Assembly (NCBI RefSeq): GCF_011801145.1
Contig: NZ_CP046172.1
Span: forward strand, 4,898,001-4,962,000
Origin: Nocardia arthritidis
GTDB taxonomy: Bacteria > Actinomycetota > Actinomycetes > Mycobacteriales > Mycobacteriaceae
Direction of reading: 5' to 3'
DNA: 64,000 nucleotides
Below are positions 11,856 to 20,959 of the stretch, piece by piece. The notes under the pieces were generated by a model. It saw nothing but the letters and a program-made list of their open reading frames with translations, was not told the DNA's origin and did no database searches. The stretch's first letter is position 1; every line of letters starts with the position of its first letter. The position numbers were made by a program, and so were the translations under genes.

Positions 11856-12167
11856 TCAGGCCTGGCCGGTTTCGAATCGGCTGATCTTGCCGTCGCGCAC
11901 GGTGAACCGCCAGGCGGTGCGCATGGAACCCCAGCGTGAGTTGGTGTAGTCGGCGACGAGTTCGGTGCCGCCGGGGCCGACGGATTCGACGTTCATCCGG
12001 CCGTTGGCGCCGAAGATCTCCGAATCGGTCCATTGGGCGAGGTTGCGTTCGACGCCGTCGTCGGACATGGTGGCGTCGTCGGTGAGCGTGGCGAAGAAGC
12101 GGTCCGGATCGTTCTGGTTGAGCGCTTCGACGAACTCCTGCACCGCGGGATCTAGCTGTGTGGCCAT
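11856..12167 (-). CDS. SnoaL-like / NTF2-fold protein (second)
   Basis: 103 aa from ATG 12167. DPAVQEFVEALNQNDPDRFFATLTDDATMSDDGVERNLAQWTD is the compact NTF2-like start, followed by a strand-rich C-terminus (AWRFTVRDGKISRFETGQA). It lies 42 bp downstream of nothing on its own strand and upstream of the phosphodiesterase on the same strand, so the two may be co-transcribed. Role unknown. Confidence 0.78.
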   Translation of the reverse strand: MATQLDPAVQEFVEALNQNDPDRFFATLTDDATMSDDGVERNLAQWTDSEIFGANGRMNVESVGPGGTELVADYTNSRWGSMRTAWRFTVRDGKISRFETGQA

Positions 12168-12330
12168 CGGTTAACCCTCTCGTATCTGGTGAAACGACAT
12201 CGGGCGACATGCAGCGAACACTCGGCGACCACTCTATTGCACAGTTGGTCACCCGGCCTGTTTTGCCGTCACGGCGCGGCTTTCGGTACGACCGCGAGGA
12301 ATTGGGTTTCCGGCCTTGTCCGGACGGTGA

Positions 12331-12343
12331 CGTCACTGGGACG
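12331..12343. promoter_or_regulatory. Possible operator, degenerate CGTCAC-N-GTGACG
   Basis: CGTCACTGGGACG differs by one base from the palindrome found at 13255, 42996 and 43581. It lies about 36 bp upstream of the F420-dependent oxidoreductase start at 12379, just ahead of a possible -10 TAGAAC. Confidence 0.4.
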
Positions 12344-12378
12344 TGGCGGGATGGCGTGGCTCGGGGTAGAACGGCGGC

Positions 12379-13254
12379 ATGACTGTGCGGTCGTTCCGGT
12401 TCGGCGTGAATATGACGGTGCCCGACTCGCGGGCCCGGTGGATCGAAAAGTGCCGTAGGGCCGAGGAATTGGGTTACGACGTGATCGGTGTCGCCGATCA
12501 TCTGGGGATGGCGCCGCCGTTTCCGGCGATGATCCTGGCGGCGGAGGCGACCGAGCGGGTGCGTTTGACGACGTTCGTGCTGAATGTGCCTTTCTACAAT
12601 CCGGTGCTGCTGGCGCGGGACGTGGCGGGTGCGGACCTGTTCACCGACGGCCGGGTCGAACTGGGTTTGGGTGCCGGATATGTGAAGGCCGAATTCGACG
12701 CGGCGGGTATCGCGTTCGAATCGGGGCGGCGGCGGGTCGAACAACTCGCCGAGACGGTGGTGACGCTGCGGAAGTCGTTCGCGGGCGAGGGTTTCCAGCC
12801 GCATCCGGTGCAGCCCGGCGGCCCGCCGCTGCTGATCGCGGGCTGGGGTGAGCGGCTGCTGCGGCTGGCCGCCGAGCACGCCGACATCATCGGATTCACC
12901 GGCGCGGCCAGCGCCGCGGACGGCCACGGCCTGCGCATCGCGGGCCCGACGGAGTTCGATGCACGCATCGCATATCTGCGCGGGCTGCTCGGCGGACGCG
13001 ATGTCGAGCTGAATGTGCTTGTGCAGCGGGTGATGACGCGGGACGAACAGCAGGAGTTGCTGCGCCAGCACGCCGCGCTGCTGCCCGCGGAACTGGTCGA
13101 GCATCCGGGTGAGTCACCGATCTTCCTCACCGGCTCCCCGGCCGAAATCGCGGAACGGGTGCGTGGACATCGGGAACGGTTCGGGTTCAGCTACCTCACG
13201 GTCCTCGAGGACAGCATGGAACGATTCGCGCCGGTGATCGAACTGCTGCGATGA
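12379..13254 (+). CDS. LLM-class F420-dependent oxidoreductase (first of tandem pair)
   Basis: 291 aa from ATG 12379; a possible -10 (TAGAAC) ends only a few bases upstream, suggesting a leaderless transcript. The bacterial-luciferase TIM-barrel signatures are FRFGVNMTVPDSRARWIEKCRRAEELGYDVIGVADHLG (residues 5-42) and GRVELGLGAGYVKAEFDAAGI near 94. That fits the mycobacterial F420-dependent subfamily of short (~290 aa) proteins. Substrate unknown. The next gene is a close paralogue, arising by tandem duplication. Confidence 0.88.
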   Translation: MTVRSFRFGVNMTVPDSRARWIEKCRRAEELGYDVIGVADHLGMAPPFPAMILAAEATERVRLTTFVLNVPFYNPVLLARDVAGADLFTDGRVELGLGAGYVKAEFDAAGIAFESGRRRVEQLAETVVTLRKSFAGEGFQPHPVQPGGPPLLIAGWGERLLRLAAEHADIIGFTGAASAADGHGLRIAGPTEFDARIAYLRGLLGGRDVELNVLVQRVMTRDEQQELLRQHAALLPAELVEHPGESPIFLTGSPAEIAERVRGHRERFGFSYLTVLEDSMERFAPVIELLR

Positions 13255-13269
13255 CGTCACAGTGACGTC
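13253..13269. promoter_or_regulatory. Palindromic operator GACGTCAC-A-GTGACGTC
   Basis: A perfect 8-1-8 inverted repeat starts inside the stop codon of the first oxidoreductase. It lies about 20 bp upstream of the second one, next to a possible -10 TATAGA (13278-13283). The core CGTCAC-N-GTGACG recurs beside the deazaflavin oxidoreductase gene near 43.0-43.6 kb. Confidence 0.6.
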
Positions 13270-13289
13270 GGCCGGGGTATAGAGGACAC

Positions 13290-14150
13290 GTGACGGTAGC
13301 GCGTGATTTCCGGTTCGGCGTGACGATGGTGGTCTCCGAATCGCGGTCGCGGTGGCGGGAGAAGTGCCGCCGGGCCGAGGAATTGGGGTTCGACGTGATC
13401 GGTGTCGCCGATCATCTCGGCGCCCGGCGGCCCGCGCCGTTCCCGGCGTTGCTGGCGGCGGCGGAGGCGACCGAGCGGGTGCGGCTGACCACCTTCGTGC
13501 TCAATGCCGCCTTCTACACCCCGGCGCTGCTGGCCCGCGACGCGGTGACGCTGGACCTGTGCACCGACGGCCGGGTGGAGCTGGGTTTGGGTGCGGGATA
13601 TGTGCGGGCCGAATTCGAGGCCGCGGGTATCCCGTTCCGGTCCGGCGGGCAACGGGTGGCGCACCTGGCCGAGGTGGTGACCGGGCTACGGTCGGCGTTC
13701 ACCGGCACGCCGCCGCGGATTCTGCTCGCGGGCTGGGGCGACCGGCTGCTGCGGTTGGCCGCCGAACAGGCCGATATCGTCGCGCTGCCGGGCGCGTCGG
13801 CGGTGCGCGACGGCGGCCGGTTGCGGTTGGCCGGGCCCGGGGAGCTGGATGCGCGCATCGCCTATGTGCGCGGGCTGCTGGGTGCGCGCGCGGCGACGGT
13901 GGAGTTCAACAGCATGATCCAGCGGGTCGCGGGCCCGGGCGAACGGTCGGGGCTGCTGGACCGGTATGCCCGGATCTTCGAGACCGAATTGGTGGCGGCG
14001 CCGGAGGAGATGCCTACGCTGCTGCTCGGCACGCCGCGCGAGATGGCGGCGCGGGTGCGGGAGCGCGCCGACCGCTACGGGTTCACCTATTTCAGTGTGC
14101 TCGAGGATGCGATGGAGGCGTTCGCGCCGGTGCTCGAGCTGCTGCGCTGA
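13290..14150 (+). CDS. LLM-class F420-dependent oxidoreductase (second of tandem pair)
   Basis: 286 aa from GTG 13290, 6 nt after a possible -10 TATAGA, again looking leaderless. It aligns end to end with the preceding protein: FRFGVTMVVSESRSRWREKCRRAEELGFDVIGVADHLG against the same block there, and GRVELGLGAGYVRAEFEAAGIPF. It lacks a short HPVQPGG segment present in the first copy. The duplicates keep the F420-binding barrel but differ in the loop after residue 150, so they may act on different substrates. The 35-bp gap between the genes holds a palindromic operator, so the second copy has its own promoter. Confidence 0.88.
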   Translation: MTVARDFRFGVTMVVSESRSRWREKCRRAEELGFDVIGVADHLGARRPAPFPALLAAAEATERVRLTTFVLNAAFYTPALLARDAVTLDLCTDGRVELGLGAGYVRAEFEAAGIPFRSGGQRVAHLAEVVTGLRSAFTGTPPRILLAGWGDRLLRLAAEQADIVALPGASAVRDGGRLRLAGPGELDARIAYVRGLLGARAATVEFNSMIQRVAGPGERSGLLDRYARIFETELVAAPEEMPTLLLGTPREMAARVRERADRYGFTYFSVLEDAMEAFAPVLELLR

Positions 14151-14195
14151 ACGTGTCGTTGCGCAGGCGCGCGGACGATAGACAACCGACAGTTA

Positions 14196-14211
14196 TGTGA
14201 TTTGCGTCACA
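14196..14211. promoter_or_regulatory. CRP/FNR-type binding site TGTGA-N6-TCACA
   Basis: TGTGATTTGCGTCACA is a perfect match to the TGTGA-N6-TCACA consensus used by CRP and actinobacterial CRP/GlxR-type regulators. It lies 45 bp upstream of the UvrA-like gene start and 45 bp after the preceding stop. Confidence 0.65.
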
Positions 14212-14255
14212 TTTACGCCCGCATTTTCCGGGTGTCGGATGGCATGGTTGTCGGC

Positions 14256-16535
14256 ATGCCATTCACCGATGCCACAGTCTCCGATGTGATCCGCGTGCTG
14301 GGGGCCAGCGAGCACAACCTGCGTGACGTGTCGCTCGATATCCCGAAGAACAAGATCACCGTGTTCACCGGGGTGTCCGGCTCCGGGAAGTCCTCGATCG
14401 TGTTCGACACCGTCGCCGTGGAGGCGCAGCGGCAGCTGTACGCGACGTTTCCGGCGTTCATCCTGAATTTCCTGCCCCGCTACGAGCGACCGCACGCGGA
14501 GGCGATCGACAATCTGACCGCGCCGGTGATCATCGATCAGCAGCCGGTGGGCGGCGGCCCGCGCTCGACGGTGGGCACGATGACCGATATCTATTCGATG
14601 GTGCGGGCCATGTTCGCCCGGTTCGGCAGCCCGTCGGCGGGTTTCGTCTACCACTATTCGTTCAATGTGCCGCAGGGCATGTGCCCGGAGTGCGACGGGC
14701 TGGGTGTGACGGTGCGGGTGGATCCGGACCGGCTGGTGGATCGCAGCCGCTCGCTCAACGAGGGCGCGATCCTGCTGCCCGGCCACGGCCCGGGCGGCAA
14801 CGAATGGAAGCTGTACGGCGAGTCGGGGCGTTTCGATCCGGACAAGAAGCTGGCCGACTACACCGCCGAGGAATTCCACGATCTGCTCTACGGCAGCGGC
14901 GGCACGGTGGAGTTGACCTTCGCCAAGGGCACCTGGAAGGCGAATTACGAAGGGGTGGCGGCGAAATTCACCCGCACCCGGCTGCAACGCGACACCTCGG
15001 CGTTGAGCGAGAAGACGCGCGAGCAGATGCAGCGGTTCCTCACCGAGGGTGTCTGCCCGTCCTGTGCGGGCGCCCGGTTGAACGCCGCGGCGCTGGCCAC
15101 CCGGATCGATGGCCGCAATATCGCCGACTGGTCGCGGATGCAGATCACCGACTTGATGACGGTGGTGGCGGGGATCACCGATCCGGCCGCACGCGGGCTG
15201 GCCGACGCGATCGCCGCCGCGCTGGGCCGGGTCGCCGATATCGGGCTGGGCTATCTGAGCCTGGACCGGCCGACCTCCACCCTGTCCGGCGGTGAGGGGC
15301 AGCGGTTGAAGATGGTGAAGCATCTGTCCAGCACGCTGATCGGGTTGACCTACATCTTCGACGAACCCAGCGTCGGCTTGCATCCGCGCGATGTCGGCCG
15401 GTTGAACACACTGCTGCGGGCGTTGCGGGACAAGGGAAATACGGTGCTGGTGGTGGAGCACGATCCCGATGTCATCCGGATCGCCGACCATATCGTCGAT
15501 GTCGGGCCGCGCGCGGGCGTGCACGGCGGGCGGATCGTATTCCAGGGCGGGTTCGCGGAGCTGCGGGCCGCCGACACCCCGACCGGGGCGGGGCTGCGAC
15601 GGCCGTTCGCGGTGAAGACGCGGTTCCGGGAACCGCGGGGCGAGTTGCTGATCGAGCATGCGGACGTGCACAACCTGAAGGATGTGACGGTCGGCATCCC
15701 GGCGGGTGTGCTGACCGCGGTGACCGGTGTCGCGGGGTCGGGGAAGAGCAGTTTGATCCGGGATGTGTTCGTGCGCCGGTATCCGGAGGCGATCTTCGTC
15801 GACCAGTCCGCGATCGGTGCGTCGTCGCGGTCGACGCCGGCCACCTATCTGGGGTTGCTGGATCCGATCCGGAAGCTGTTCGCCAAGACCACAGGGCAGT
15901 CGGCCGCGTTGTTCAGCTTCAATTCGGCGGGCGCGTGCAAGCAGTGTGAGGGGCGCGGGGTGATCGTCACCGAGATCGCCTACATGGATCCGGTGACCAC
16001 GCACTGCGACGCCTGTGACGGCCGCCGGTTCTCCGATGACGTGCTCGCGCATACGGTGCGCGGCGCCTCGATCGCCGATGTGCTGGCGATGTCGGCGGAG
16101 CAGGCGCTGGAGTTCTTCGCGGAGAAGGCGATTCATGCGAAGTTGCGCACGATGAACGAGGTGGGTCTGGAATATCTGAGCCTCGGCCAGGCGATGAGCA
16201 CGCTGTCCGGCGGTGAGCGGCAACGCATCAAATTGGCCACCCAGCTGGGCAATGTCGGCAGCGTGTATGTGTTGGACGAGCCGACCACCGGCCTGCACAT
16301 GTCGGATGTGGATACGCTGCTCGGCCTGTTGGACGGTTTGGTGGATCGCGGCAATACGGTGGTGGTGATCGAACACAACCTGGATGTGGTGGGTCACGCC
16401 GACTGGGTGATCGATCTGGGGCCCGACGGCGGTAAGGACGGCGGGGAGGTGGTGTTCACCGGGACTCCTGCCGAGTTGCTGACCCACCCGACCTCGCTGA
16501 CCGGGGAGTATCTGCGGAAATACAAGGCCGCGTAG
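14256..16535 (+). CDS. UvrA-like ABC ATPase (DrrC/UvrA2 type drug-resistance)
   Basis: 759 aa from ATG 14256; possible alternatives are ATG 14244 and TTG 14202, the latter inside the CRP-type site. Two ABC modules are present: Walker A GVSGSGKSS near residue 40 and GVAGSGKSS near 491, signatures STLSGGEGQRLK near 343 and STLSGGERQRIK near 650. Walker B segments are YIFDEPSVGLHP and YVLDEPTTGLHM. Zinc pairs CPEC, CPSC, CKQC and CDAC are kept. At 759 aa it is about 200 shorter than housekeeping UvrA (~950), as in class II UvrA/DrrC proteins that protect against DNA-intercalating drugs. No uvrB/C neighbour. Confidence 0.9.
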   Translation: MPFTDATVSDVIRVLGASEHNLRDVSLDIPKNKITVFTGVSGSGKSSIVFDTVAVEAQRQLYATFPAFILNFLPRYERPHAEAIDNLTAPVIIDQQPVGGGPRSTVGTMTDIYSMVRAMFARFGSPSAGFVYHYSFNVPQGMCPECDGLGVTVRVDPDRLVDRSRSLNEGAILLPGHGPGGNEWKLYGESGRFDPDKKLADYTAEEFHDLLYGSGGTVELTFAKGTWKANYEGVAAKFTRTRLQRDTSALSEKTREQMQRFLTEGVCPSCAGARLNAAALATRIDGRNIADWSRMQITDLMTVVAGITDPAARGLADAIAAALGRVADIGLGYLSLDRPTSTLSGGEGQRLKMVKHLSSTLIGLTYIFDEPSVGLHPRDVGRLNTLLRALRDKGNTVLVVEHDPDVIRIADHIVDVGPRAGVHGGRIVFQGGFAELRAADTPTGAGLRRPFAVKTRFREPRGELLIEHADVHNLKDVTVGIPAGVLTAVTGVAGSGKSSLIRDVFVRRYPEAIFVDQSAIGASSRSTPATYLGLLDPIRKLFAKTTGQSAALFSFNSAGACKQCEGRGVIVTEIAYMDPVTTHCDACDGRRFSDDVLAHTVRGASIADVLAMSAEQALEFFAEKAIHAKLRTMNEVGLEYLSLGQAMSTLSGGERQRIKLATQLGNVGSVYVLDEPTTGLHMSDVDTLLGLLDGLVDRGNTVVVIEHNLDVVGHADWVIDLGPDGGKDGGEVVFTGTPAELLTHPTSLTGEYLRKYKAA

Positions 16536-16548
16536 GTTTTCGCGGCGG

Positions 16549-17775
16549 TCAGACGGTGCGGCCCAGCCAGCGGTCGATCTGGTCGAGCCCCGCGGGCAGC
16601 GCCGCGCAGGTGAAATGCTCGCAGGGGAATTCGTTGAGTACCACCGACGCGCCGCCGGCCACCCATTCCCGGGCGAGGGTTTCCGCGCCCTCGACCGGGA
16701 TCCACTGGTCGAATCGGCCGTGCCACAGGTAGATCGGCATGGTCGGGATGAGCCCGCCCGCGCGGGTTTCCCGCAGGATCTGCTTGGCGATCGGTGTTTC
16801 GTACGGGTCGACCTTGGTGAACAGCGACAGCGACAGCGGCACCGGTTCGGGGATCAGGCCGAGCGGGGCCGCGTCGACGCAGAAGTTCTTGATCAGCCGC
16901 AGTCCCGCGGCGCCGAGGTCGTTGGCCAGGTCCAGGGCGCCGGGGGTGACACGCGCGACACCCACCACCGCCATCAGATACAGCACGGAGGCGGAGTATC
17001 GGCCGTCCATGGTGGCGCGGGTGAGGCTGAGGTCGGCGGGGGTGCCACCGGCGGCGGCGCCGCGCAGCACCAGGTCCGGCGCGTATTGCGGTTGTAGTTG
17101 CGCGGCCCAGACGGTGGCGGTGGCGCCGCCGCTGTAGCCGATCATCGCGGCGGGGCTGCCGTCGAGTCCGGCGGGCGGGAAGTGCAGTGCGGCGCGCAAT
17201 CCGTCGAGTACCTCGCGGCCCATGGTCGGTCCGTGCGCGTAGGCCATTTTGGGTCCCTGGTAGTCGGTGACCACCACCGCGTAACCGCGCCACAGCAGTT
17301 GGCGGGTGATGTCGGGGATTTCCAGTACGAGGCCGTGCACGAACTCGTAGGACGGGTTGCATTTCAGGCCGAGGCTGTCGATGGCGTAGTTGTCGGCCAC
17401 CACCCGCCCGTTCCAGTCGATCGGTTTGAGGATGGTGGTGACCGAGGCCTCGGGGGCGCCGTCGGCGGCGGTGGTCCGGAACCAGGCCTGCCAGGCCTGG
17501 AAGGTGGCGGTCAGTTTCAGCGGCGCGGTGACGGTGATGGCGCGGCTGGCCAGGATGGTGCTGTTGGGGAGGTCGTCGAGTACGCCGTCGGTATGTGGCG
17601 CGGCGGTGGCGCGGGTGGGGAACTTCAGGTCGAGGAAGGCGTCCCCGGTCGGGTCCGGGTACAGATCACTGGCCTGGACGGGGTCGGCCCCGGCCGGGGT
17701 GGCGGCGAGCACCAGCAACACCAGTACAGCGAGGGCCGACCACGCGCGCCGCGGCCGACGGGGCAGGAGGGTCAC
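16549..17775 (-). CDS. Secreted lipase family protein
   Basis: 408 aa from GTG 17775. A signal peptide covers RRAWSALAVLVLLVLAATPAGA with cleavage near residue 30. The body matches fungal/actinobacterial secretory lipases (LIP family, PF03583 type): AWFRTTAADGAPEASVTTILKP, the nucleophile in AMIGYSGGATATVWAA near residue 205, and the late motif YLWHGRFDQWIPVEGAE plus a C-terminal His in FPCEHFTCA. Two cysteines (KCNPSYEF, FPCEHFTC) may pair. It is convergent with the UvrA-like gene (13-bp gap), so not in its operon. Confidence 0.88.
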   Translation of the reverse strand: MTLLPRRPRRAWSALAVLVLLVLAATPAGADPVQASDLYPDPTGDAFLDLKFPTRATAAPHTDGVLDDLPNSTILASRAITVTAPLKLTATFQAWQAWFRTTAADGAPEASVTTILKPIDWNGRVVADNYAIDSLGLKCNPSYEFVHGLVLEIPDITRQLLWRGYAVVVTDYQGPKMAYAHGPTMGREVLDGLRAALHFPPAGLDGSPAAMIGYSGGATATVWAAQLQPQYAPDLVLRGAAAGGTPADLSLTRATMDGRYSASVLYLMAVVGVARVTPGALDLANDLGAAGLRLIKNFCVDAAPLGLIPEPVPLSLSLFTKVDPYETPIAKQILRETRAGGLIPTMPIYLWHGRFDQWIPVEGAETLAREWVAGGASVVLNEFPCEHFTCAALPAGLDQIDRWLGRTV

Positions 17776-17910
17776 GCTCCGACGTTAACCGAAGGGTTGC
17801 CACGGTTCCGGGATTTGCCCGGGCGAGCCGGATACCGATCGGGTCCCGGCCCAGATCTGTTGTAAATGAATACATTTCGCTTGGCCGGGTCGTCGTAGCT
17901 CTCCGCCGCG

Positions 17911-18701
17911 TCACTGAATGCGGTGCAGCGCGACGGCGAGGGCGGCGAATGTCGCCATGGTCGAGGTCACGCCGACATGCATTCCGATCGATACGCGGAT
18001 GTCCTTGTTGCGCCAGGCGAGCCAGAATCCCGGGAACATGAAGATCACCCGCGACACGAACACCCACGGTGTCCAGAAGTGGTACAGCGAGAACAGGACA
18101 GCGCTGACCACCGGCGCCCATCCGCCCAGGTGGGCGATGCGGGGCAGCAGGAATCCGCGGAAATACAGTTCCTCGATGAGGGGGAGGGCGATTCCGGTCA
18201 GCGGCAGGCAGATCAGCATCGCGGTGAGCGCGACCGAATGCGGGTATCCGTGGAGGAATTTGGTGGTGCTGCCCGCGCCTTCGGTGAACGGGACCCAGGT
18301 GAAGAAGTGGTGCAGGAAGAAGCGGTTCATCGGTGCGGTCGCGAAGCTCAGCACCGTCATCCACACGATGAGCGGGATGACCATCGCCACGAGTTTCCCG
18401 CGCGGGACCGGCTTGTCGGTGTAGTGCAGCACGCCGCGCAGCGTGACGCGGCCGTTGTGCTTGTGGCCCAGCCACAGCAGCCCGAACAGGATCGGTATCA
18501 GGACCAGGCACAGGGCGATCGCCCAGCCGATGAGGATCGGATATCCGATGGCCTTGATGAAGGGTTCGCCGATGAGCAGGTAGGCGGCGACGATCAGGGC
18601 GCCGGGGACGAGATGCAGTGCGATGGACAGTGGTAGGGGTGGCGGTCGCTCAGCAGCCGCTCGGCTATTCCGTTCGGTCGCGTGTTTTCCAGGGTGCGCA
18701 T
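17911..18701 (-). CDS. CPBP-family intramembrane metalloprotease, apparent frameshift
   Basis: The intact frame 17911-18432 encodes CAAX/CPBP motifs: PLIEELYFRGFLLPRIAHLGG (EExxxR) and LFSLYHFWTPW (second-metal/His motif), with several membrane spans. The frame stays open upstream with two further hydrophobic segments, yet has no ATG/GTG. The expected start is ATG 18701, 11 nt after the stop of the upstream serine hydrolase. That short N-terminal frame (MRTLENTRPNGIAERLLSDRHP) joins the protease frame exactly if one C is restored to a CCCC run near 18640-18645. The defect therefore looks technical or very recent. Function unknown; such proteases act in the membrane, e.g. in bacteriocin or signalling pathways. 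Confidence 0.72.
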
Positions 18702-18714
18702 GACAAGGGGTTCG

Positions 18715-20079
18715 CTATCCGAGGCAGGATCGGACGGCCTCGGCCAGGTTCGCCGCGCGGGGGTCGTCGGGCCGCATGTCCCAGAGGTTGGTGACATAGC
18801 TGAAGCCGACACCGGCATCGGGGTCCGCGAAAGCGGTCGATCCACCGGAGCCCGGGTGACCGAACGATGACGGTCCGACCATCGGCAGCGAGGGGCAGGC
18901 TCGCCAGAACCCGAGCGACATGTAGAAGGAGCGGTCGGGCGGGATGTTCAGCTCCGGTGGCAGCCCGTACATCCGCGTCTTGTCGGTCTGGACGACTGTC
19001 GCCCTCTTGACGGTCGCCGGGTCGAGCAGCCGCACGCCGTCGACGTCGCTCACCGTGGCGGCATACATCCGTGCCAACGATCGCGCGTCGGCGACCATGT
19101 TCGCGGCCGGGAACTCGGCCGCGCGCCAGGCGCGGGTGCGGTAATACGCGGACGGGGAGTCCGCGGTGTTGTCCAGGGCGCCGCCGAGTGATCCCGCGCG
19201 GGCTTCGACCGAGTCCGGACCCCACCCGGCCTTGATCCATGCGGTGACCGTGGCCGCATCGAGCCCGGTCACCTTGATCATCCCGGCGGTCAGCTCTTCC
19301 AGGTTGAACGGAGCGGTGTAGTCGATATGGGCTACCCGTTGCTCGTCTTGCTCGGGCAGCCCGATCCAGGCGCTCAATCCGAGCGGGGCGGCCACCTCCT
19401 CGGCGAAGAACCTGCCGAGCGACTTGCCGGAGATCCGGCGCACGATCTCCCCGACCAGGAATCCGAACGTGACGCTGTGGTAGAGGTGTGCGGTGCCGGG
19501 CTCCCATAGCGGCCGCTGCGCCTCGAGTGCGCGGATGACCGGATCCCAGGCGCACGCCTGCTCGAAGGTCAGCGGTCCGTCGATGATCGGCAGACCGACC
19601 TGGTGGGAAAGCAACCAGCGCACCGGGATTCGCTCCTTGCCCGCGGCGCCGAACTCCGGCCAGTACTCGACCACCGGTGCGTCGAGATCCAGTTGACCGC
19701 GCTGTGCCAGCAGATGGGCGCAGATCGCGGTGGCGCCTTTGGTCGTGGATGCGACCTGGGCGATGGTGTCTTTGCGCCACGGTCGGTTCGCCTGGGGATC
19801 GGCCTGGCCGTCCCACAGGTCGACCACGCGGCGGCCGCCCACGTAGACGCAGCACGCCGCGCCCCCCGCGGCATGGATTCCGTTGAAGTTCGCGCGGAAC
19901 GCGTCGGCGACCTTTCCCCAGCCGTCCTCGACACCGCCGGGACGATCGCTCCCTGAGCTCTTGGAGTCGTTGGCGCAGGCGGCGAGACCAGCGAGCGCGC
20001 CGACGCCCAAGGCACCCTTCAACAGGGTCCGGCGCCCAACGGGTCCGGGCGCGAATGTCCTGCCTGTCGTGCCGTCCAT
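18715..20079 (-). CDS. Serine hydrolase, beta-lactamase/esterase family, Tat lipoprotein
   Basis: 454 aa from ATG 20079, preceded by AAAGGA. The N-terminus carries a twin-arginine-like GRRTLLKG then ALGVGALAGLAAC with a lipobox at Cys about residue 35, so an exported, lipid-anchored protein. Catalytic motifs of class C-like serine hydrolases are visible: STTKG (SxxK) near residue 109, HLYHS as the Tyr motif near 197, and FGHPGSGGS near 407. These are EstB/LACTB-type proteins, esterases rather than clinically relevant beta-lactamases in most cases; activity here is not inferable. The CPBP protease follows 11-14 nt downstream in an operon. Confidence 0.88.
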   Translation of the reverse strand: MDGTTGRTFAPGPVGRRTLLKGALGVGALAGLAACANDSKSSGSDRPGGVEDGWGKVADAFRANFNGIHAAGGAACCVYVGGRRVVDLWDGQADPQANRPWRKDTIAQVASTTKGATAICAHLLAQRGQLDLDAPVVEYWPEFGAAGKERIPVRWLLSHQVGLPIIDGPLTFEQACAWDPVIRALEAQRPLWEPGTAHLYHSVTFGFLVGEIVRRISGKSLGRFFAEEVAAPLGLSAWIGLPEQDEQRVAHIDYTAPFNLEELTAGMIKVTGLDAATVTAWIKAGWGPDSVEARAGSLGGALDNTADSPSAYYRTRAWRAAEFPAANMVADARSLARMYAATVSDVDGVRLLDPATVKRATVVQTDKTRMYGLPPELNIPPDRSFYMSLGFWRACPSLPMVGPSSFGHPGSGGSTAFADPDAGVGFSYVTNLWDMRPDDPRAANLAEAVRSCLG

Positions 20080-20634
20080 GGTGTAATCCTTTCCAGGGAT
20101 TTGAAATTCAGGGATCTGAAGACGGAAAACCCGTGTCACTCGGCCGGTACTGCCCGAGTGGCGTGCGAGAAGCACTCGCGGCCCGCGGTATCGGCGGCGG
20201 GCACGGCTGTCAGTGCCATGCCGGGTTGGATGAGGGCATGGCGAATCCGCGTGTGTTGTTCGGTGCGTGATTGTCGGCGGGCGGCTCAGCCGACCCGCTC
20301 TGTGAAGTGGCCCGTCCGGCAGGTCACGATGCTGTCAGGAGACCTTGTGGCGGGTAAGTGGCGAAGACGCCCGCGACGAGGACGGCGACACACCAGCCCA
20401 GGGCGATCCGAGTGTCGGTGCCGATGGGCTGCTGCGTGAACGGGTCGCGAATCATGTCGACGATGTGATTTCTCAGGGCATGGACGTCACCGGCTGATGT
20501 CCGGCGACGGCGCGCCGGGCCGGGTATCGGGTCGGCAGACCGCGAGCCACGCCGATACTCCGGCCGACGAAGGGAAGCCCATGATTTTCGGCGATGCTAC
20601 TGCGACCCCTTGGCGTGGCCCACCGACCGCCGCG
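20080..20634. other. Intergenic region with transporter remnant
   Basis: About 550 bp without an intact gene. Apart from the permease remnant (20324-20500) I see no recognisable structure. Confidence 0.5.
20324..20500 (-). pseudogene. Remnant of ABC-2 type permease, C-terminus
   Basis: The minus-strand frame ending at 20324 reads HALRNHIVDMIRDPF, then QQPIGTDTRIALGWCVAVLV. This strongly resembles the C-terminal end of DrrB-like ABC-2 permeases (VRALLLGxPVG...LAWCVGIL). Upstream of about 20500 the frame loses sense. Genes for PadR and DUF1048 proteins normally sit beside such a transporter, so this is probably all that is left of it. Confidence 0.5.
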
Positions 20635-20958
20635 CTACAGGTCCTCGGCAATCTCTTTGTCGATGGACTTCTGGTAGATCTGGGCATATGTCGGTGAGTC
20701 TTTCACCAGGTTATCGCAGAAAGCCGCGACATCCTTCCCGATGAGTTCCGTGACTCCTTTGCCTGCGGCGACGCCTTCCTCGAAGAAGTCCACAATTCCA
20801 GGAAGTAGACTTCCGTCGAACAGCCCGACCGGCCCGGTCTTGAAATAATACTTTTGAATCTCATGGTAGACGATCTGGTAATCGGCTGGGAGTGCCTTGA
20901 CCCGCGCGGTATGCGCTCGCCATTGTTTCTTGCCTTCGATGATGTCGCGGATGCCCAT
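20635..20958 (-). CDS. DUF1048-family protein (first)
   Basis: 107 aa, ATG 20958 after TAGGAGAATAAG. The sequence KKQWRAHTARVKALPADYQIVYHEIQKYYF and the C-terminal SPTYAQIYQKSIDKEIAEDL are typical of DUF1048 proteins, small helical proteins with no known activity that accompany PadR regulators. Its start lies 1 nt after the stop of the upstream paralogue. Base composition is visibly less G+C-rich than flanking genes, suggesting acquisition. Confidence 0.82.
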   Translation of the reverse strand: MGIRDIIEGKKQWRAHTARVKALPADYQIVYHEIQKYYFKTGPVGLFDGSLLPGIVDFFEEGVAAGKGVTELIGKDVAAFCDNLVKDSPTYAQIYQKSIDKEIAEDL

Positions 20959-20959
20959 C

